DNA of 27,577 nt from CAYFJO01 sp964343305 (GCA_964343305.1 CAYFJO010000106.1:1-27577), one strand, 5' to 3'. Counted from the first letter of the stretch, positions 15,462-23,897 are shown. Program-made: numbers and translations. Notes: generated by a model not told the origin, from the sequence alone.

Positions 15462-16016
15462 TTAAACAAATTCGGCGACGATTTCTGGACGGGGCGCGGG
15501 GATGACGACCTTTTCAACCAGCAAACCTTTCTTCTCGATCACGGCCGCACCAACATCTACTGCTTCCGCCACGGAGGCGACGTCGCCCGTCATGGACACC
15601 CAGCCTTTGCCGCCGATCGCCATCGCCAGGTTGAGCGTGATGAGTTGAACGGGCGTCGCCTTGATCGCGGCATCCGCAGCCTCGATGACCGAAGCCACAC
15701 TGAACGCTTCGATCACGCCGAGCGACTTGAGTTCCGGGAGATGCGTGACGCCACTGATCGCAGGAAAGACCGCCGGGTGCAAGTTGGGAATCTTAAAGCT
15801 GTCCACAACCGTGTGGGCCCCGACTTCCAAGCCGGCTTCGACGGCCGAGTTGACCGCGTCGACATCGCCGCCCACGAGCACCATATATTTGCCGGGACAG
15901 ATCGTGCGGTTGACGACCATGCGGACGTTGGCCGTTTTGAGCATCGTGTCTGCGATTTCAAAACCTTTGGCGATGCTCGACGTTTCGACGATGCCAATTG
16001 CGCTGCCGTTATTCAT
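15462..16016 (-). CDS. pduT: PduT-like tandem-domain microcompartment (BMC-T) protein
   Basis: The 184-residue protein has two BMC domains in tandem (about 5-90 and 97-180): AIGIVETSSIAKGFEIAD opens the first and LGVIEAFSVASVIEAADAAI the second. It matches PduT of propanediol microcompartments in length and in detail, including TICPGKYMVLVGGD. Cys40, its only cysteine, corresponds to the PduT cysteine that holds a [4Fe-4S] cluster at the trimer pore, one cysteine from each subunit. PduT is a shell protein that passes electrons and binds PduS. The pduS-like gene lies 20 bases upstream in the same direction, so the two are co-transcribed. No other shell protein is encoded in the window. The symbol is by family; the pathway served is unknown. 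Confidence 0.93.
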   Translation of the reverse strand: MNNGSAIGIVETSSIAKGFEIADTMLKTANVRMVVNRTICPGKYMVLVGGDVDAVNSAVEAGLEVGAHTVVDSFKIPNLHPAVFPAISGVTHLPELKSLGVIEAFSVASVIEAADAAIKATPVQLITLNLAMAIGGKGWVSMTGDVASVAEAVDVGAAVIEKKGLLVEKVVIPAPRPEIVAEFV

Positions 16017-16036
16017 AGGATTTTCGTTTCAGATAT

Positions 16037-17377
16037 CTATGCAGTGATGGTAATAGTCGTTGAAGAGATGGCCGAAACGCGACCGTCGATGCTGGCGTGG
16101 ACTGGGCAACCGAGTTGGTCGTCGTCGACCGTGCCAATCACATCGCCGCAGCGCACCTTGTTGCCTTCGCCGACCGCCGGATCAGCCGGTTTGCCAATGT
16201 GCGAATTGAGCGGAATGGTGACCGAGTTGGGCTGCCAATCGGATTTGACGTAACTTGCCTTGCGGTCGTAAGGCTTCAGGCCCAATCGTGTGTACAGTGT
16301 CTTGATCGGAATCTCACGTCCCTTGCGTGCCGGGTGAGGCCCGCGGGAATATCGCTCCAATTCCGCATCGGTCCATCCGTCCTTGTTCTGACGCAGGATC
16401 GCCTTGCCATCGACACAAATGTTTCTCGGATCGAGTTGTTCCGGGCAAGCAATAAACGAACACACGTTGCATTCACAACAATACTGGGCCCACAGGCTGC
16501 CACGTTGTTTTTCCTCGCCAGTCATCAACAAAGTTCGCATCACTTTGTGCGGCTGAATCGGGTAACCCATGATGTAGCGCGGGCACAGTTCAGTACACAT
16601 CGAACACTGATCGCACTGGCCGTGCCCAATTCGCGTGTACGTTTCCTTGGACGTGGTCTTGCGGCGAACGAGGTAGTGGTCCGAGGGCAACGGAATGATT
16701 CCACCCATCTTCTTTGTGACCGGGTCGTTCAGATTGCTGGCCACTCCGCCCATCATTAGGCCGCCGGTCAGCACGACCGGATCGTCACAAGTGAGGCCGC
16801 CGGCCAATTCAATACAATCTGCGATGCTTGTGCCGATGGGAACGACGGTCGTCAACGGCTCGACAACGGCGCCCGTGACGGTGATATACTTTTCGGTGAC
16901 CGGTTTGTCTTCCACCGCATGGGCGATGTTGATAATCGTTTCGACATTGTCCACGACACAGCCGACCGCCAACGGTATTCCACCGGGCGGGATCATGCGG
17001 CCCGAAATCTCGTAGACCAGTATGTATTCGTCGCCCGCTGGATAGACATCTTCGTAGACAAACGTTTTGAATCCTGCGGCGCCCGTTCGGTCCTGAAATC
17101 CGGTGATCACATCTTCGTTTTTTCGTTTGACAGCGATCGTCACTTGCCGGGCCGAGGTCAGTTCTTGCATGATCTCCAGGCCGCGAAAAAACGCGTCACC
17201 TTCCTGCAGCATCGACTCGCGGTCCTTTTGAAGCAACGGTTCGCACTCGGCACCGTTTGCAATGACGTGCTCAACCTGAGCATCCAACTTTTTGTACGTC
17301 GGGAACCCGGCCCCCCCAGCACCGATGACACCAGCCGCTCGGATTTGACTAAGGGTTTTTTCGTTTTTTACGGTCAT
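16037..17377 (-). CDS. pduS: PduS-like Fe-S flavoprotein (RnfC-related, microcompartment-associated)
   Basis: The 446-residue protein has the PduS architecture. An N-terminal nucleotide/flavin-binding domain of the complex I 51-kDa type begins at GVIGAGGAGFPTYKK (16-30). An SLBB-like region follows. There are two [4Fe-4S] motifs, C255-C258-C261-C265 and C300-C303-C306-C311, and an RnfC-type barrel-sandwich domain at the end (GCPVHASIDGRVSAISS). In the Pdu system, PduS is a flavin-dependent cobalamin reductase that also contacts PduT and may pass electrons across the shell. All expected cysteines are present, so the protein looks functional. The ATG at 17377 lacks a Shine-Dalgarno, which is common here. 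It is first of a two-gene unit with the pduT-like gene. Cobalamin as substrate is not established for this copy. Confidence 0.93.
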   Translation of the reverse strand: MTVKNEKTLSQIRAAGVIGAGGAGFPTYKKLDAQVEHVIANGAECEPLLQKDRESMLQEGDAFFRGLEIMQELTSARQVTIAVKRKNEDVITGFQDRTGAAGFKTFVYEDVYPAGDEYILVYEISGRMIPPGGIPLAVGCVVDNVETIINIAHAVEDKPVTEKYITVTGAVVEPLTTVVPIGTSIADCIELAGGLTCDDPVVLTGGLMMGGVASNLNDPVTKKMGGIIPLPSDHYLVRRKTTSKETYTRIGHGQCDQCSMCTELCPRYIMGYPIQPHKVMRTLLMTGEEKQRGSLWAQYCCECNVCSFIACPEQLDPRNICVDGKAILRQNKDGWTDAELERYSRGPHPARKGREIPIKTLYTRLGLKPYDRKASYVKSDWQPNSVTIPLNSHIGKPADPAVGEGNKVRCGDVIGTVDDDQLGCPVHASIDGRVSAISSTTITITA

Positions 17378-17543
17378 AATGGAAAGCTGTGGCTTGTTGG
17401 GATTTCAAAGGGTGCGCTGCCGGAATATCAAAGCCTAGCGTGTCATTGAGGCTGGTGAGGAAAAAGTCCGCCTGTCAACAACAGATTCTAGTTCGGCGGG
17501 AGGCGTTAGGCGAGTGTGTAGGATTGCCCCGTGGTGGAACGAG

Positions 17544-18032
17544 TCATCCCGCTTGATCGGCTTCCTGTTGAGCGGCCGCCAGTTTCTTCAATCCCTCGCC
17601 GGTCGGGACGCAGACAAACAGCACGCCTAGCATCGCGTCGCCCGTGTTGCGGAATTCGTGTTCGATGTTGGGCGGCACGTAGACAACATCTTCTGCTCGG
17701 ACTTCATGCGTTTGGTCGCCGATGATTGCCGTGCCGCTGCCTTGTGTGACGACGACGATTTCCTCGGCGTCGGGATGGACGTGCAGTTCCCTGACGTGTC
17801 GCCCGCCTGGCGGGATCAGCATATGATGCACGAACTGAATCGTTTGCAGACAAGTGCGTTCGGGCGATGCCTCTTGTTCATACAAGCGCACAACCGGCGC
17901 GGGGGCGTCGGCTCGATTCTTCCACTGGCCATCTTCACCTCGCACATGGTACTCGATCACACGATGCGGATTGTTGAACAGCAGACTTTGAATGACGTTA
18001 TAAGATTGAGCTTTCCAGTTGGATGTTGTCAT
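17544..18032 (-). CDS. Cupin-domain protein
   Basis: The 162-residue protein has a single cupin barrel at about 65-145. The metal-binding motif is ELHVHPDAEE (His84, His86, Glu90 or Glu91), and the second motif VYVPPNIEHEFRNTG supplies His125. Such small cupins are either sugar or organic-acid isomerases, dioxygenases or ligand sensors, and sequence alone does not decide which. It has no signal peptide. The ATG at 18032 was preferred to a start at 18200, because the extra 56 residues are translated from a palindromic repeat. A 166-base gap separates it from the pduS-like gene on the same strand. Co-transcription with pduS-pduT is possible but unsupported. Confidence 0.8.
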   Translation of the reverse strand: MTTSNWKAQSYNVIQSLLFNNPHRVIEYHVRGEDGQWKNRADAPAPVVRLYEQEASPERTCLQTIQFVHHMLIPPGGRHVRELHVHPDAEEIVVVTQGSGTAIIGDQTHEVRAEDVVYVPPNIEHEFRNTGDAMLGVLFVCVPTGEGLKKLAAAQQEADQAG

Positions 18033-18077
18033 CCCAGCGAGTCTACTCGAAAACAGAATGACGAAACACCCAGTTGA

Positions 18078-18210
18078 AAATGACGAAATACCTAAATACC
18101 CAATGACGAAAGAAGTCCGAATTCCGAATTGTGAAACGATGCAGCGTGACTCTTCGTCATTCGAGTTTCGGATTTCTTTCGTCCTTGGGTACTTCGTCAT
18201 TCGTCATTTG
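18078..18210. repeat. Large imperfect palindrome with TGACGAA units
   Basis: The left arm (about 18078-18130) and right arm (about 18157-18210) align with a few gaps, sharing AATGACGAA, TACCCAA, GACGAAAGAA and TCCGAA. The TGACGAA heptamer recurs at 18059, 18081 and 18104, and its complement at 18153, 18193 and 18200. It begins exactly where the CBS gene stops (right arm ends at 18210), so it may also end that transcript. Confidence 0.7.
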
Positions 18211-19059
18211 TCACAGCCCGTCGTAAAGCACGCTGCGCAGAATGTGCTCTTCGGTGATCACACCCAGCAGCCGGTTCGCACGGTTGACGACGGCAATGGC
18301 TTGCTTGCGGGATTCGAGCAAAATCGATGCGGCTTCAAACATCGATTGGCCTGGCATCACGGTCGGCGATTGCTGGACGATTTGCGCGACCGTTCGCGGA
18401 CCGTCGTCGGTGAACTCGTTGTCCAAGATTTGGCGCGTTGTTTCGCGGCACTTGGCACTGTGCACGTCACGGCGCGAAACAACCCCCAAGGGAAAATCGC
18501 CCTTCAGGATGCAGAGATAGTCCGACTCGGCGTTGAGAAACATTTGGCAAGCCTCATCCACGGTCGTTTCAACGTCAATCGATTCCGGCGGTGGAACCAT
18601 GAACTTGGCGACGCTATCACGGCTGAGCGGCACATTGCCGTAAGACAATTCGCGAATAAAATCCGTGGTTGTCAACATGGCGATCAGACGGCCGTCTTCG
18701 AGGACAGGCAGCGAACGAATGTGATGGTCGATCAGCAGCCGCAGCGACTTTTTCGGCGAATCGGTGTGCTCCACCGTGACCACATCGCGAGCCATGATGT
18801 TGTCGACCAGGCACGGCTCCCAACGAACCGACTCGTTCACAGTTTCATCAATCGCCGCCATCGCAGTCAGCCGCTGCTGGACGGCTTGGACCACATCAAT
18901 ATCCGACACGATCCCCACCAGATTCAGTTCACCGTCCACAACGGGCCACTGATGAAAATGCGTTTGATCGACCAAGTTGACAAGGTCACTCAACGTCGTT
19001 GTCGCGGTCACCGAACTGGGGTTGTAGGTAACAATGGCGGAAAGATCTAAATCAAACAT
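18211..19059 (-). CDS. Protein with four CBS domains
   Basis: The 282-residue protein is almost entirely CBS domains, at about 11-62, 88-138, 150-202 and 223-278, that is, two Bateman modules. Each shows the pattern of a conserved hydrophobic strand, PV(V/L)(D/E)x(G)xLxGIV(S/T) and an Asp/Glu-containing helix (for example SLPVLEDGRLIAMLTTTDF). CBS pairs bind adenosine nucleotides and usually regulate a partner enzyme or channel; no catalytic or membrane part is present here. The ATG at 19059 was chosen over a TTG at 19083, since neither has a Shine-Dalgarno. It is divergent from pyrH. The partner is not evident from neighbours. Confidence 0.9.
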   Translation of the reverse strand: MFDLDLSAIVTYNPSSVTATTTLSDLVNLVDQTHFHQWPVVDGELNLVGIVSDIDVVQAVQQRLTAMAAIDETVNESVRWEPCLVDNIMARDVVTVEHTDSPKKSLRLLIDHHIRSLPVLEDGRLIAMLTTTDFIRELSYGNVPLSRDSVAKFMVPPPESIDVETTVDEACQMFLNAESDYLCILKGDFPLGVVSRRDVHSAKCRETTRQILDNEFTDDGPRTVAQIVQQSPTVMPGQSMFEAASILLESRKQAIAVVNRANRLLGVITEEHILRSVLYDGL

Positions 19060-19212
19060 TGGTTTGGCCCGCAAAGTCGGCAAGTTTCATACAATGCGGC
19101 CTGCACCGGCGCACACCGGTGCGCGGATTGGCCCGACAAGTGTAGCTTAGAAAACCGTGCGCCGATGAAAGCGACGATGGTTTCGTTGGCCAATGCCGCG
19201 GGGAAAGGACTG

Positions 19213-19230
19213 GCTGGAAGCCTATCCCAC
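19213..19230 (+). repeat. Half copy of the AAGCTT-type repeat
   Basis: GCTGGAAGCCTATCCCAC matches one arm of the 15406-15449 element (continuing to TCCCAC at 15455) at 16 of 18 positions. The complementary arm is absent. It lies in the CBS-pyrH intergenic region, which also has a weak GCACCGG/CCGGTGC hairpin at 19103-19122. Confidence 0.45.
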
Positions 19231-19319
19231 GACCATGCCCTCTGGGAGTTTGGCGGAAACCGGGTAAACTCACACACAAAGGCAAACATCTTCACCGCTG
19301 GCACCAAAGGAATCGGCCC

Positions 19320-20075
19320 ATGTCGGACGAAAACCAAAGCAAACCACACTATCAACGGGTCATTCTCAAGCTGTCTGGCGAGAGTTTCAGCCATGCCAAT
19401 GAGCGCGGCATCAGCATGACTGAGGTCGCTCGGATCGCGGAGCAGATACAAAGTGCCCAAACCTTGGGATGCGAAATGGCTATCGTCATCGGCGGCGGCA
19501 ATATCCTTCGCGGCGGGCAATTCAAAGCAGAAAACGCCAGCATCCAGGAGGCGACGGCTCACTATATGGGCATGCTGGCGACGGTCATCAACGGGCTGGC
19601 GCTGCAGGACGGTTTAGAAATGATGGGCTGCGAGACGCGGTTGATGTCGGCGATCAAGATGGACGGAGTTTGCGAAGCGTACATCCGCCGGCGTGCACGG
19701 CGTCATTTGGAAAAAGGCCGCATCATTATCTTGGCGGCGGGAACGGGCGGTCCGTTTGTCACGACCGACACGGCCGCTGCATTGCGATCGCTCGAACTGG
19801 AAGCGGACATTTTGCTCAAAGCAACTCGCGTCGACGGTGTTTACAGCGAAGACCCGGAAAAAAATCCGCACGCCGTTTACTTTAGCAATCTGAACTACAA
19901 CGAAGTGCTCAAGCAGAATTTGCGTGTCATGGACAGCACGGCGATTGCCCATTGTATGGAACATAAGATGCCCGTGCTGGTGTTCAATTATCAAAAAGAA
20001 GGGAACATCGTACGAGCGATCAAGGGCGATAAAGTTGGCACGTTGATCACCAGTGAGACGGTTGAATCCGAGTAG
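19320..20075 (+). CDS. pyrH: UMP kinase
   Basis: The 251-residue amino-acid-kinase-fold enzyme phosphorylates UMP to UDP with ATP, the first dedicated step to UTP and CTP. Family signatures are visible: RVILKLSGESF at 13-23, IVIGGGNILRGGQF at 55-68, the AAGTGGPFVTTDTAAALRS stretch, and LLKATRVDGVYSEDPEKNP. Length is typical. The ATG is preceded by AAAGGAA (from 19306) at normal spacing. frr follows 116 bases later on the same strand, the usual pyrH-frr pairing, but with two palindromes between them. The usual upstream partners rpsB and tsf are not here; a divergent CBS gene replaces them. Confidence 0.97.
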   Translation: MSDENQSKPHYQRVILKLSGESFSHANERGISMTEVARIAEQIQSAQTLGCEMAIVIGGGNILRGGQFKAENASIQEATAHYMGMLATVINGLALQDGLEMMGCETRLMSAIKMDGVCEAYIRRRARRHLEKGRIIILAAGTGGPFVTTDTAAALRSLELEADILLKATRVDGVYSEDPEKNPHAVYFSNLNYNEVLKQNLRVMDSTAIAHCMEHKMPVLVFNYQKEGNIVRAIKGDKVGTLITSETVESE

Positions 20076-20112
20076 CCAAGACTGTGGCCGATCTTTATGA
20101 TAATTTCCTGTA

Positions 20113-20167
20113 GGACGGATTGCCTAATCCGTCCGAAAATCGACAGGACGGATTGGGCAAACCGTCC
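20113..20167. repeat. Two GGACGG-type palindromes in tandem
   Basis: The first is perfect: arms 20113-20121 and 20126-20134 (GGACGGATT/AATCCGTCC), loop GCCT. The second pairs 20146-20155 with 20158-20167 at 9 of 10. Both share the core of the palindrome at 2785-2807. They lie between the pyrH stop and the frr ribosome-binding site (AAGGAA at 20179-20184). Confidence 0.7.
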
Positions 20168-20191
20168 CACAACTAAACAAGGAAACGAACG

Positions 20192-20752
20192 ATGCCATTT
20201 GACGATATCCTTCTCGATTGCGAAGAACGCATGGAAAAGGCCGTCGACGTCTATAAAAAGAACCTTGCCGGTGTCCGGACAGGGCGGGCCAATCCAGGCT
20301 TGGTCGATTCGATCAAGGTCGAAGTCTACGGATCACCCACGCCGATCAAACAAGTTGCATCCGTGGGAGCGCCGGAACCAACACAAATTGTCATCCGCCC
20401 TTACGATCCCGACACGATCAAAGACATCGAAAAGGCAGTCATCGCCGAAGACCTGGGGCTGAATCCGCAAAATGACGGCAAGCTAATTCGTCTAGCCATC
20501 CCACCGCTTTCCGGCGAAAACCGCCGCAAGCTGGTCTCGCGCGTCAAAGAACTGGCCGAAGAAACCAAGGTATCGATTCGCAACATTCGCCGCGACGCCA
20601 ACAAGACCGCCGACCAGGAACAAAAGGACAAAGTTTTGACCGAAGACGACCGCGACAACGTCAAAGAAGAAGTTCAGGAGTTGACCAAAAAATACGAGGG
20701 CAGTGTCGCCGATCTCGCCAAAGCGAAAGAAAAAGAAGTCATGGAAGATTAG
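20192..20752 (+). CDS. frr: Ribosome recycling factor
   Basis: The 186-residue protein has the standard RRF length and sequence. With EF-G it splits the post-termination ribosome in the cytoplasm. The conserved segments are present: RTGRANPGLVDSIKVEVYGS, QIVIRPYDPDTIKDIEKAV, LGLNPQNDGKLIRLAIPPLS and EETKVSIRNIRRDANK. The long coiled three-helix bundle and the small beta domain are both complete. AAGGAA lies 7 bases before the ATG. It is downstream of pyrH and convergent with the protease gene, 106 bases away, where no clear terminator hairpin was seen. An essential housekeeping gene with nothing unusual in its coding sequence. Confidence 0.97.
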   Translation: MPFDDILLDCEERMEKAVDVYKKNLAGVRTGRANPGLVDSIKVEVYGSPTPIKQVASVGAPEPTQIVIRPYDPDTIKDIEKAVIAEDLGLNPQNDGKLIRLAIPPLSGENRRKLVSRVKELAEETKVSIRNIRRDANKTADQEQKDKVLTEDDRDNVKEEVQELTKKYEGSVADLAKAKEKEVMED

Positions 20753-20858
20753 GCGGTCGGCAAGAGTGAGCCGAACGTACTAGCGTCGGGCAGAGCATTG
20801 GCTTGGATCGACATTTCAAGACCCGTGGCAAACGGAATGATTCCAACAAAGTTAAAAT

Positions 20859-23800
20859 CTATGTCGATCCTTTGCTGCTGTCCGAGGGAATCGCGGGCTT
20901 CGGCGGAGTTGGGTGTGATGGTTCGGGCTCGCCAGCTTCAGTCTCTGCTGGGATATCTCCCCCGTCGACTCGCTTTTTGATTTCATCTCGCGCGGCGGTG
21001 TAGTCTCGCTTGTCAAACACACTGCCCGACTTGGAGATGGCTTGTTCCAACACGGCGATACTCTTTTGCGTGCCGATCTGCTTGAGGATTCCGGCGAGTC
21101 CGCGGCTGGGCCCTGCTTCGAACTTGGCCAGCACGGCTTCTTCCGCGCTCGGTCCCATGGCAATCAATGCCTGGTTCGTCGCACCGTCGATCCCAAATCC
21201 TCGTGCACCGATGAACTTCGCAATCGCAGCGATCGCTTCCGGAGTTTTGTAACGGCCGACCGCCTTGATCAAATTTGCCGTAACCCAGGCACGCTGACCC
21301 CGCGGAACGTTCTCCAGCATTTCGATCAACAGCGGCAGATGCTCTTCGTTGCTCCATTTGGCGATGCCGTTCATGGCCGACTTTTGTGTGAAATGCGAGG
21401 AGGACTTGATGTATGGTTTGAGCAGTTCGACAACTTCATCCTGCATTTCGGGCACGACCGCCCGCTTGATCAGCGGGTCCAAGGACCAGTGGTCCGCCTT
21501 GCCATCTTTGGCTTTGAGGCCGTCGAGCAATTTACGACAGGCTTCCGGATCGGGGATCGTGGCAAGCTTACGGGCTTCTTCCGCTTTCTTTTCACGCTCG
21601 ACTTTGGCTTTCGCTGCCGCCTTGGCCGCCTTGCGACGTTCTTCCGCAATGTCCAACGGGTCGCGCAGCCGATACGAGACCGTCAGCGGAATCCGCAGCG
21701 TGGCGTTCTTTGAATGAGTGGTGATGGCACCGGTGTAATTGAAACTGGCCGGCATACCAACTTGCTTGTCGAACACGACCGTTCCAGTTCCCTTGGAAAC
21801 CAGATAAGGTTTTTCGGTGTCTTCCAGCGTGCGAAACTCATAGGTCTTGGTGATGGTCACCAGGTTGCCCACTTCTTTTTCAACGCGATAACGCACTCGC
21901 TCGACCGCGGGATAACTTTCTTTGACTTTGTCTTGTGGTGTCGAGCGGCGGCCGAATGGATCGCCCGGACCAAATCTGCCGCCGAACGGATCGGGGGGAG
22001 CAGGAATGCGGCCCGGACCAAACGGACCGAAGCCGAATCGCGAACCACTGGACGGCGACCGCTCGATGATGTTGAGCGACGATTGCATTTCCCAGCCCCA
22101 CCGGCTTTGGCCCTGGTTGTCGAGATCTTCGATGGCAAACTCGCCAATCAGGCCCAGCACGAATGGCAACTGTTTTTTTCCGGTGTACCCTTCGACTTCG
22201 CCATTTTGGGAGATTTTCAACGAGCCGCTTTCCGATTGAGCGGTGTTTTTGCCTTCGCGATAGCTGCTGGTGTACGTGAGCTTGAATTGATTGTGGCGAC
22301 TTTTGTCGATCACGACTTCGATGAATGCGACGGAGGGTATGACTTGTTCCGCCAACTCCGGTCCCTCGAGCGTCGCGGTCGACGTTGGCGATTTTGGCGT
22401 GATTCCATTTTGAATCAGCAGTTTGCGAACCTGGTCCGAGGGCACCGCAAAGCCAACTTTGGAAACTTCGATTCCCATTAACTTTGCACTCGCCACGCCA
22501 ACAACTTGACCACGATCGTTCACCACAGGTCCGCCGCTATTGCCAGGGTTGATGGCGGCGTCGATTTGAAATCGTTTGCCATCCTCCTCTTCAATCAAGC
22601 CGGAGATGGTTCCTTTCGTAATCTTGACGCCTTTGCCGAGAACATCGGAAAATGGAAATCCGACGGCACGGATTTCTTGCGCAAGCTTCACTTGATTCGC
22701 ATCCGCCAAGGCCAACGGCGCGGGATTGACGTCGCTCAAATGCAACAGCGCGAGGTCTTGTTCCAAATTCGTATCGATCACTTCCGCCGTGTATTGATTT
22801 TCGCCAATCGTGACTTTGATCGACGACGCATCTTCGACGACGTGGGCGCAGGTCATCAAATAGCCACCGTCCGCAACGACAAAGCCGGTGCCACTGGCGG
22901 TCTGCTCTTGGGTCTGAATGTGTTTTTCCAACTCGCCCACTTTGTACGCGCACGAGCCGGTATATTGCTTTTTTTGGTCCGCAACTTCGGCGGAAATCTC
23001 GATCGCGTACACATGCTCATCGCCGGTTTTCCAGCCGTAATCCAAGTCTAACTTCGTTTGATTGACGCGCGGCGTCGGTGGCGGATTGTTCTTCGGCGCC
23101 GGTGACGGAGTTTCCTTCTCCTCGGGCACGGACGAGTTGTCCGGATGCGAATTCGATTCGTCGGGCTTCGGCGGCATTGGATTCGTTGTTTCTTCCGCGG
23201 ATGAATCATCTGACGATGAATCGGCGGAATCATCTACGCCAACGTTGTTTGTGCTATCTTCTGGTTGACTTGCTGGAGCGGCGACCGAGTTCTCTTGCGG
23301 CGCCGTCGATTTCTGATCGCTGGCGGAATTGTTTTGACTGGGGATAGGCGCATCCGTCTGAATCTGGGATTCGGAACCACCGCCATCGCTGTCGCCGTCA
23401 TTTTGAACAACCACTGGATTGGGATCATCGTTGTCGAGAAAGACGTACATCAGCGCCGCGCCGGCGGCCGCAAATCCCAACAAGCCGAACAAGATGCCCA
23501 ACACGGCCAGGACCACAAACATTCGATTGGATTCTTGCGGCGCGTTAGGTGCGGGTGGAGTCCACGGTTGCGGGTCGCTGGTCGGCGCGACAGGTGCCGA
23601 GGCGACTGGTTGAGGGACATTTTGCTGGACTGGAGCCGTCGGTGCAGGGGTATTGCCGGGCGGGCTGAACAAATCTGCATCAGGCAACGGAGTCTCTTGA
23701 ATCGTTGGCGTCGACTGCACGGGTGCTGGCGGTGTTGCAGGCGGTACGATTGGAGCACTCGCCTCGGCTACCATATTGATCTGCGTTCTGCAACGCGGAC

Positions 23801-23876
23801 ATATTATCTGGGCACGCTCGCCTTCAAACTTCAGCGTGACTTGGCATCCAGGACACTGAATCTGTTGCTGACTCAT
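20859..23876 (-). CDS. Membrane-anchored trypsin-like serine protease with zinc ribbon and HEAT-like region
   Basis: The 1005-residue protein has an N-terminal zinc ribbon (Cys8, 11, 26, 29), a Pro-rich stretch to about 115 and one membrane helix at 119-147, so the N-terminus is probably cytoplasmic. A Ser/Asp/Pro linker runs to about 270. An HtrA-type trypsin domain follows at 327-490 with triad His345 (TCAHVV), Asp374 (QDLALL) and Ser447 (NPGNSGGP), all intact. A beta-rich region follows at about 505-740, with a Gly/Pro/Phe-rich insert near 615-650. A charged helix comes next, then a HEAT-like helical array to about 960. No PDZ domain is recognised. It probably degrades or senses misfolded extracytoplasmic proteins. 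The ATG at 23876 was chosen for its GGAG at good spacing; a GTG lies three codons earlier. Confidence 0.88.
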   Translation of the reverse strand: MSQQQIQCPGCQVTLKFEGERAQIICPRCRTQINMVAEASAPIVPPATPPAPVQSTPTIQETPLPDADLFSPPGNTPAPTAPVQQNVPQPVASAPVAPTSDPQPWTPPAPNAPQESNRMFVVLAVLGILFGLLGFAAAGAALMYVFLDNDDPNPVVVQNDGDSDGGGSESQIQTDAPIPSQNNSASDQKSTAPQENSVAAPASQPEDSTNNVGVDDSADSSSDDSSAEETTNPMPPKPDESNSHPDNSSVPEEKETPSPAPKNNPPPTPRVNQTKLDLDYGWKTGDEHVYAIEISAEVADQKKQYTGSCAYKVGELEKHIQTQEQTASGTGFVVADGGYLMTCAHVVEDASSIKVTIGENQYTAEVIDTNLEQDLALLHLSDVNPAPLALADANQVKLAQEIRAVGFPFSDVLGKGVKITKGTISGLIEEEDGKRFQIDAAINPGNSGGPVVNDRGQVVGVASAKLMGIEVSKVGFAVPSDQVRKLLIQNGITPKSPTSTATLEGPELAEQVIPSVAFIEVVIDKSRHNQFKLTYTSSYREGKNTAQSESGSLKISQNGEVEGYTGKKQLPFVLGLIGEFAIEDLDNQGQSRWGWEMQSSLNIIERSPSSGSRFGFGPFGPGRIPAPPDPFGGRFGPGDPFGRRSTPQDKVKESYPAVERVRYRVEKEVGNLVTITKTYEFRTLEDTEKPYLVSKGTGTVVFDKQVGMPASFNYTGAITTHSKNATLRIPLTVSYRLRDPLDIAEERRKAAKAAAKAKVEREKKAEEARKLATIPDPEACRKLLDGLKAKDGKADHWSLDPLIKRAVVPEMQDEVVELLKPYIKSSSHFTQKSAMNGIAKWSNEEHLPLLIEMLENVPRGQRAWVTANLIKAVGRYKTPEAIAAIAKFIGARGFGIDGATNQALIAMGPSAEEAVLAKFEAGPSRGLAGILKQIGTQKSIAVLEQAISKSGSVFDKRDYTAARDEIKKRVDGGDIPAETEAGEPEPSHPTPPKPAIPSDSSKGST

Positions 23877-23882
23877 TGGACA

Positions 23883-23897
23883 CACTCCATCGGAGTG
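23883..23897. promoter_or_regulatory. Short perfect palindrome just upstream of the protease start
   Basis: CACTCC (23883-23888) and GGAGTG (23892-23897) form a perfect 6-base inverted repeat with a 3-base centre. It includes the protease gene's ribosome-binding GGAG, read on the minus strand. It could be an operator or a hairpin that hides the ribosome-binding site, or chance. Confidence 0.25.

Noticed and set aside
17458..17490. Perfect TTGACA (minus strand) in the pduS upstream region
   Set aside because: No -10 box lies at 16-18 bases downstream, so a promoter call is not supported.
18033..18200. 56-residue N-terminal extension of the cupin
   Set aside because: It is translated from the TGACGAA palindrome, and the ATG at 18032 gives a normal cupin length.
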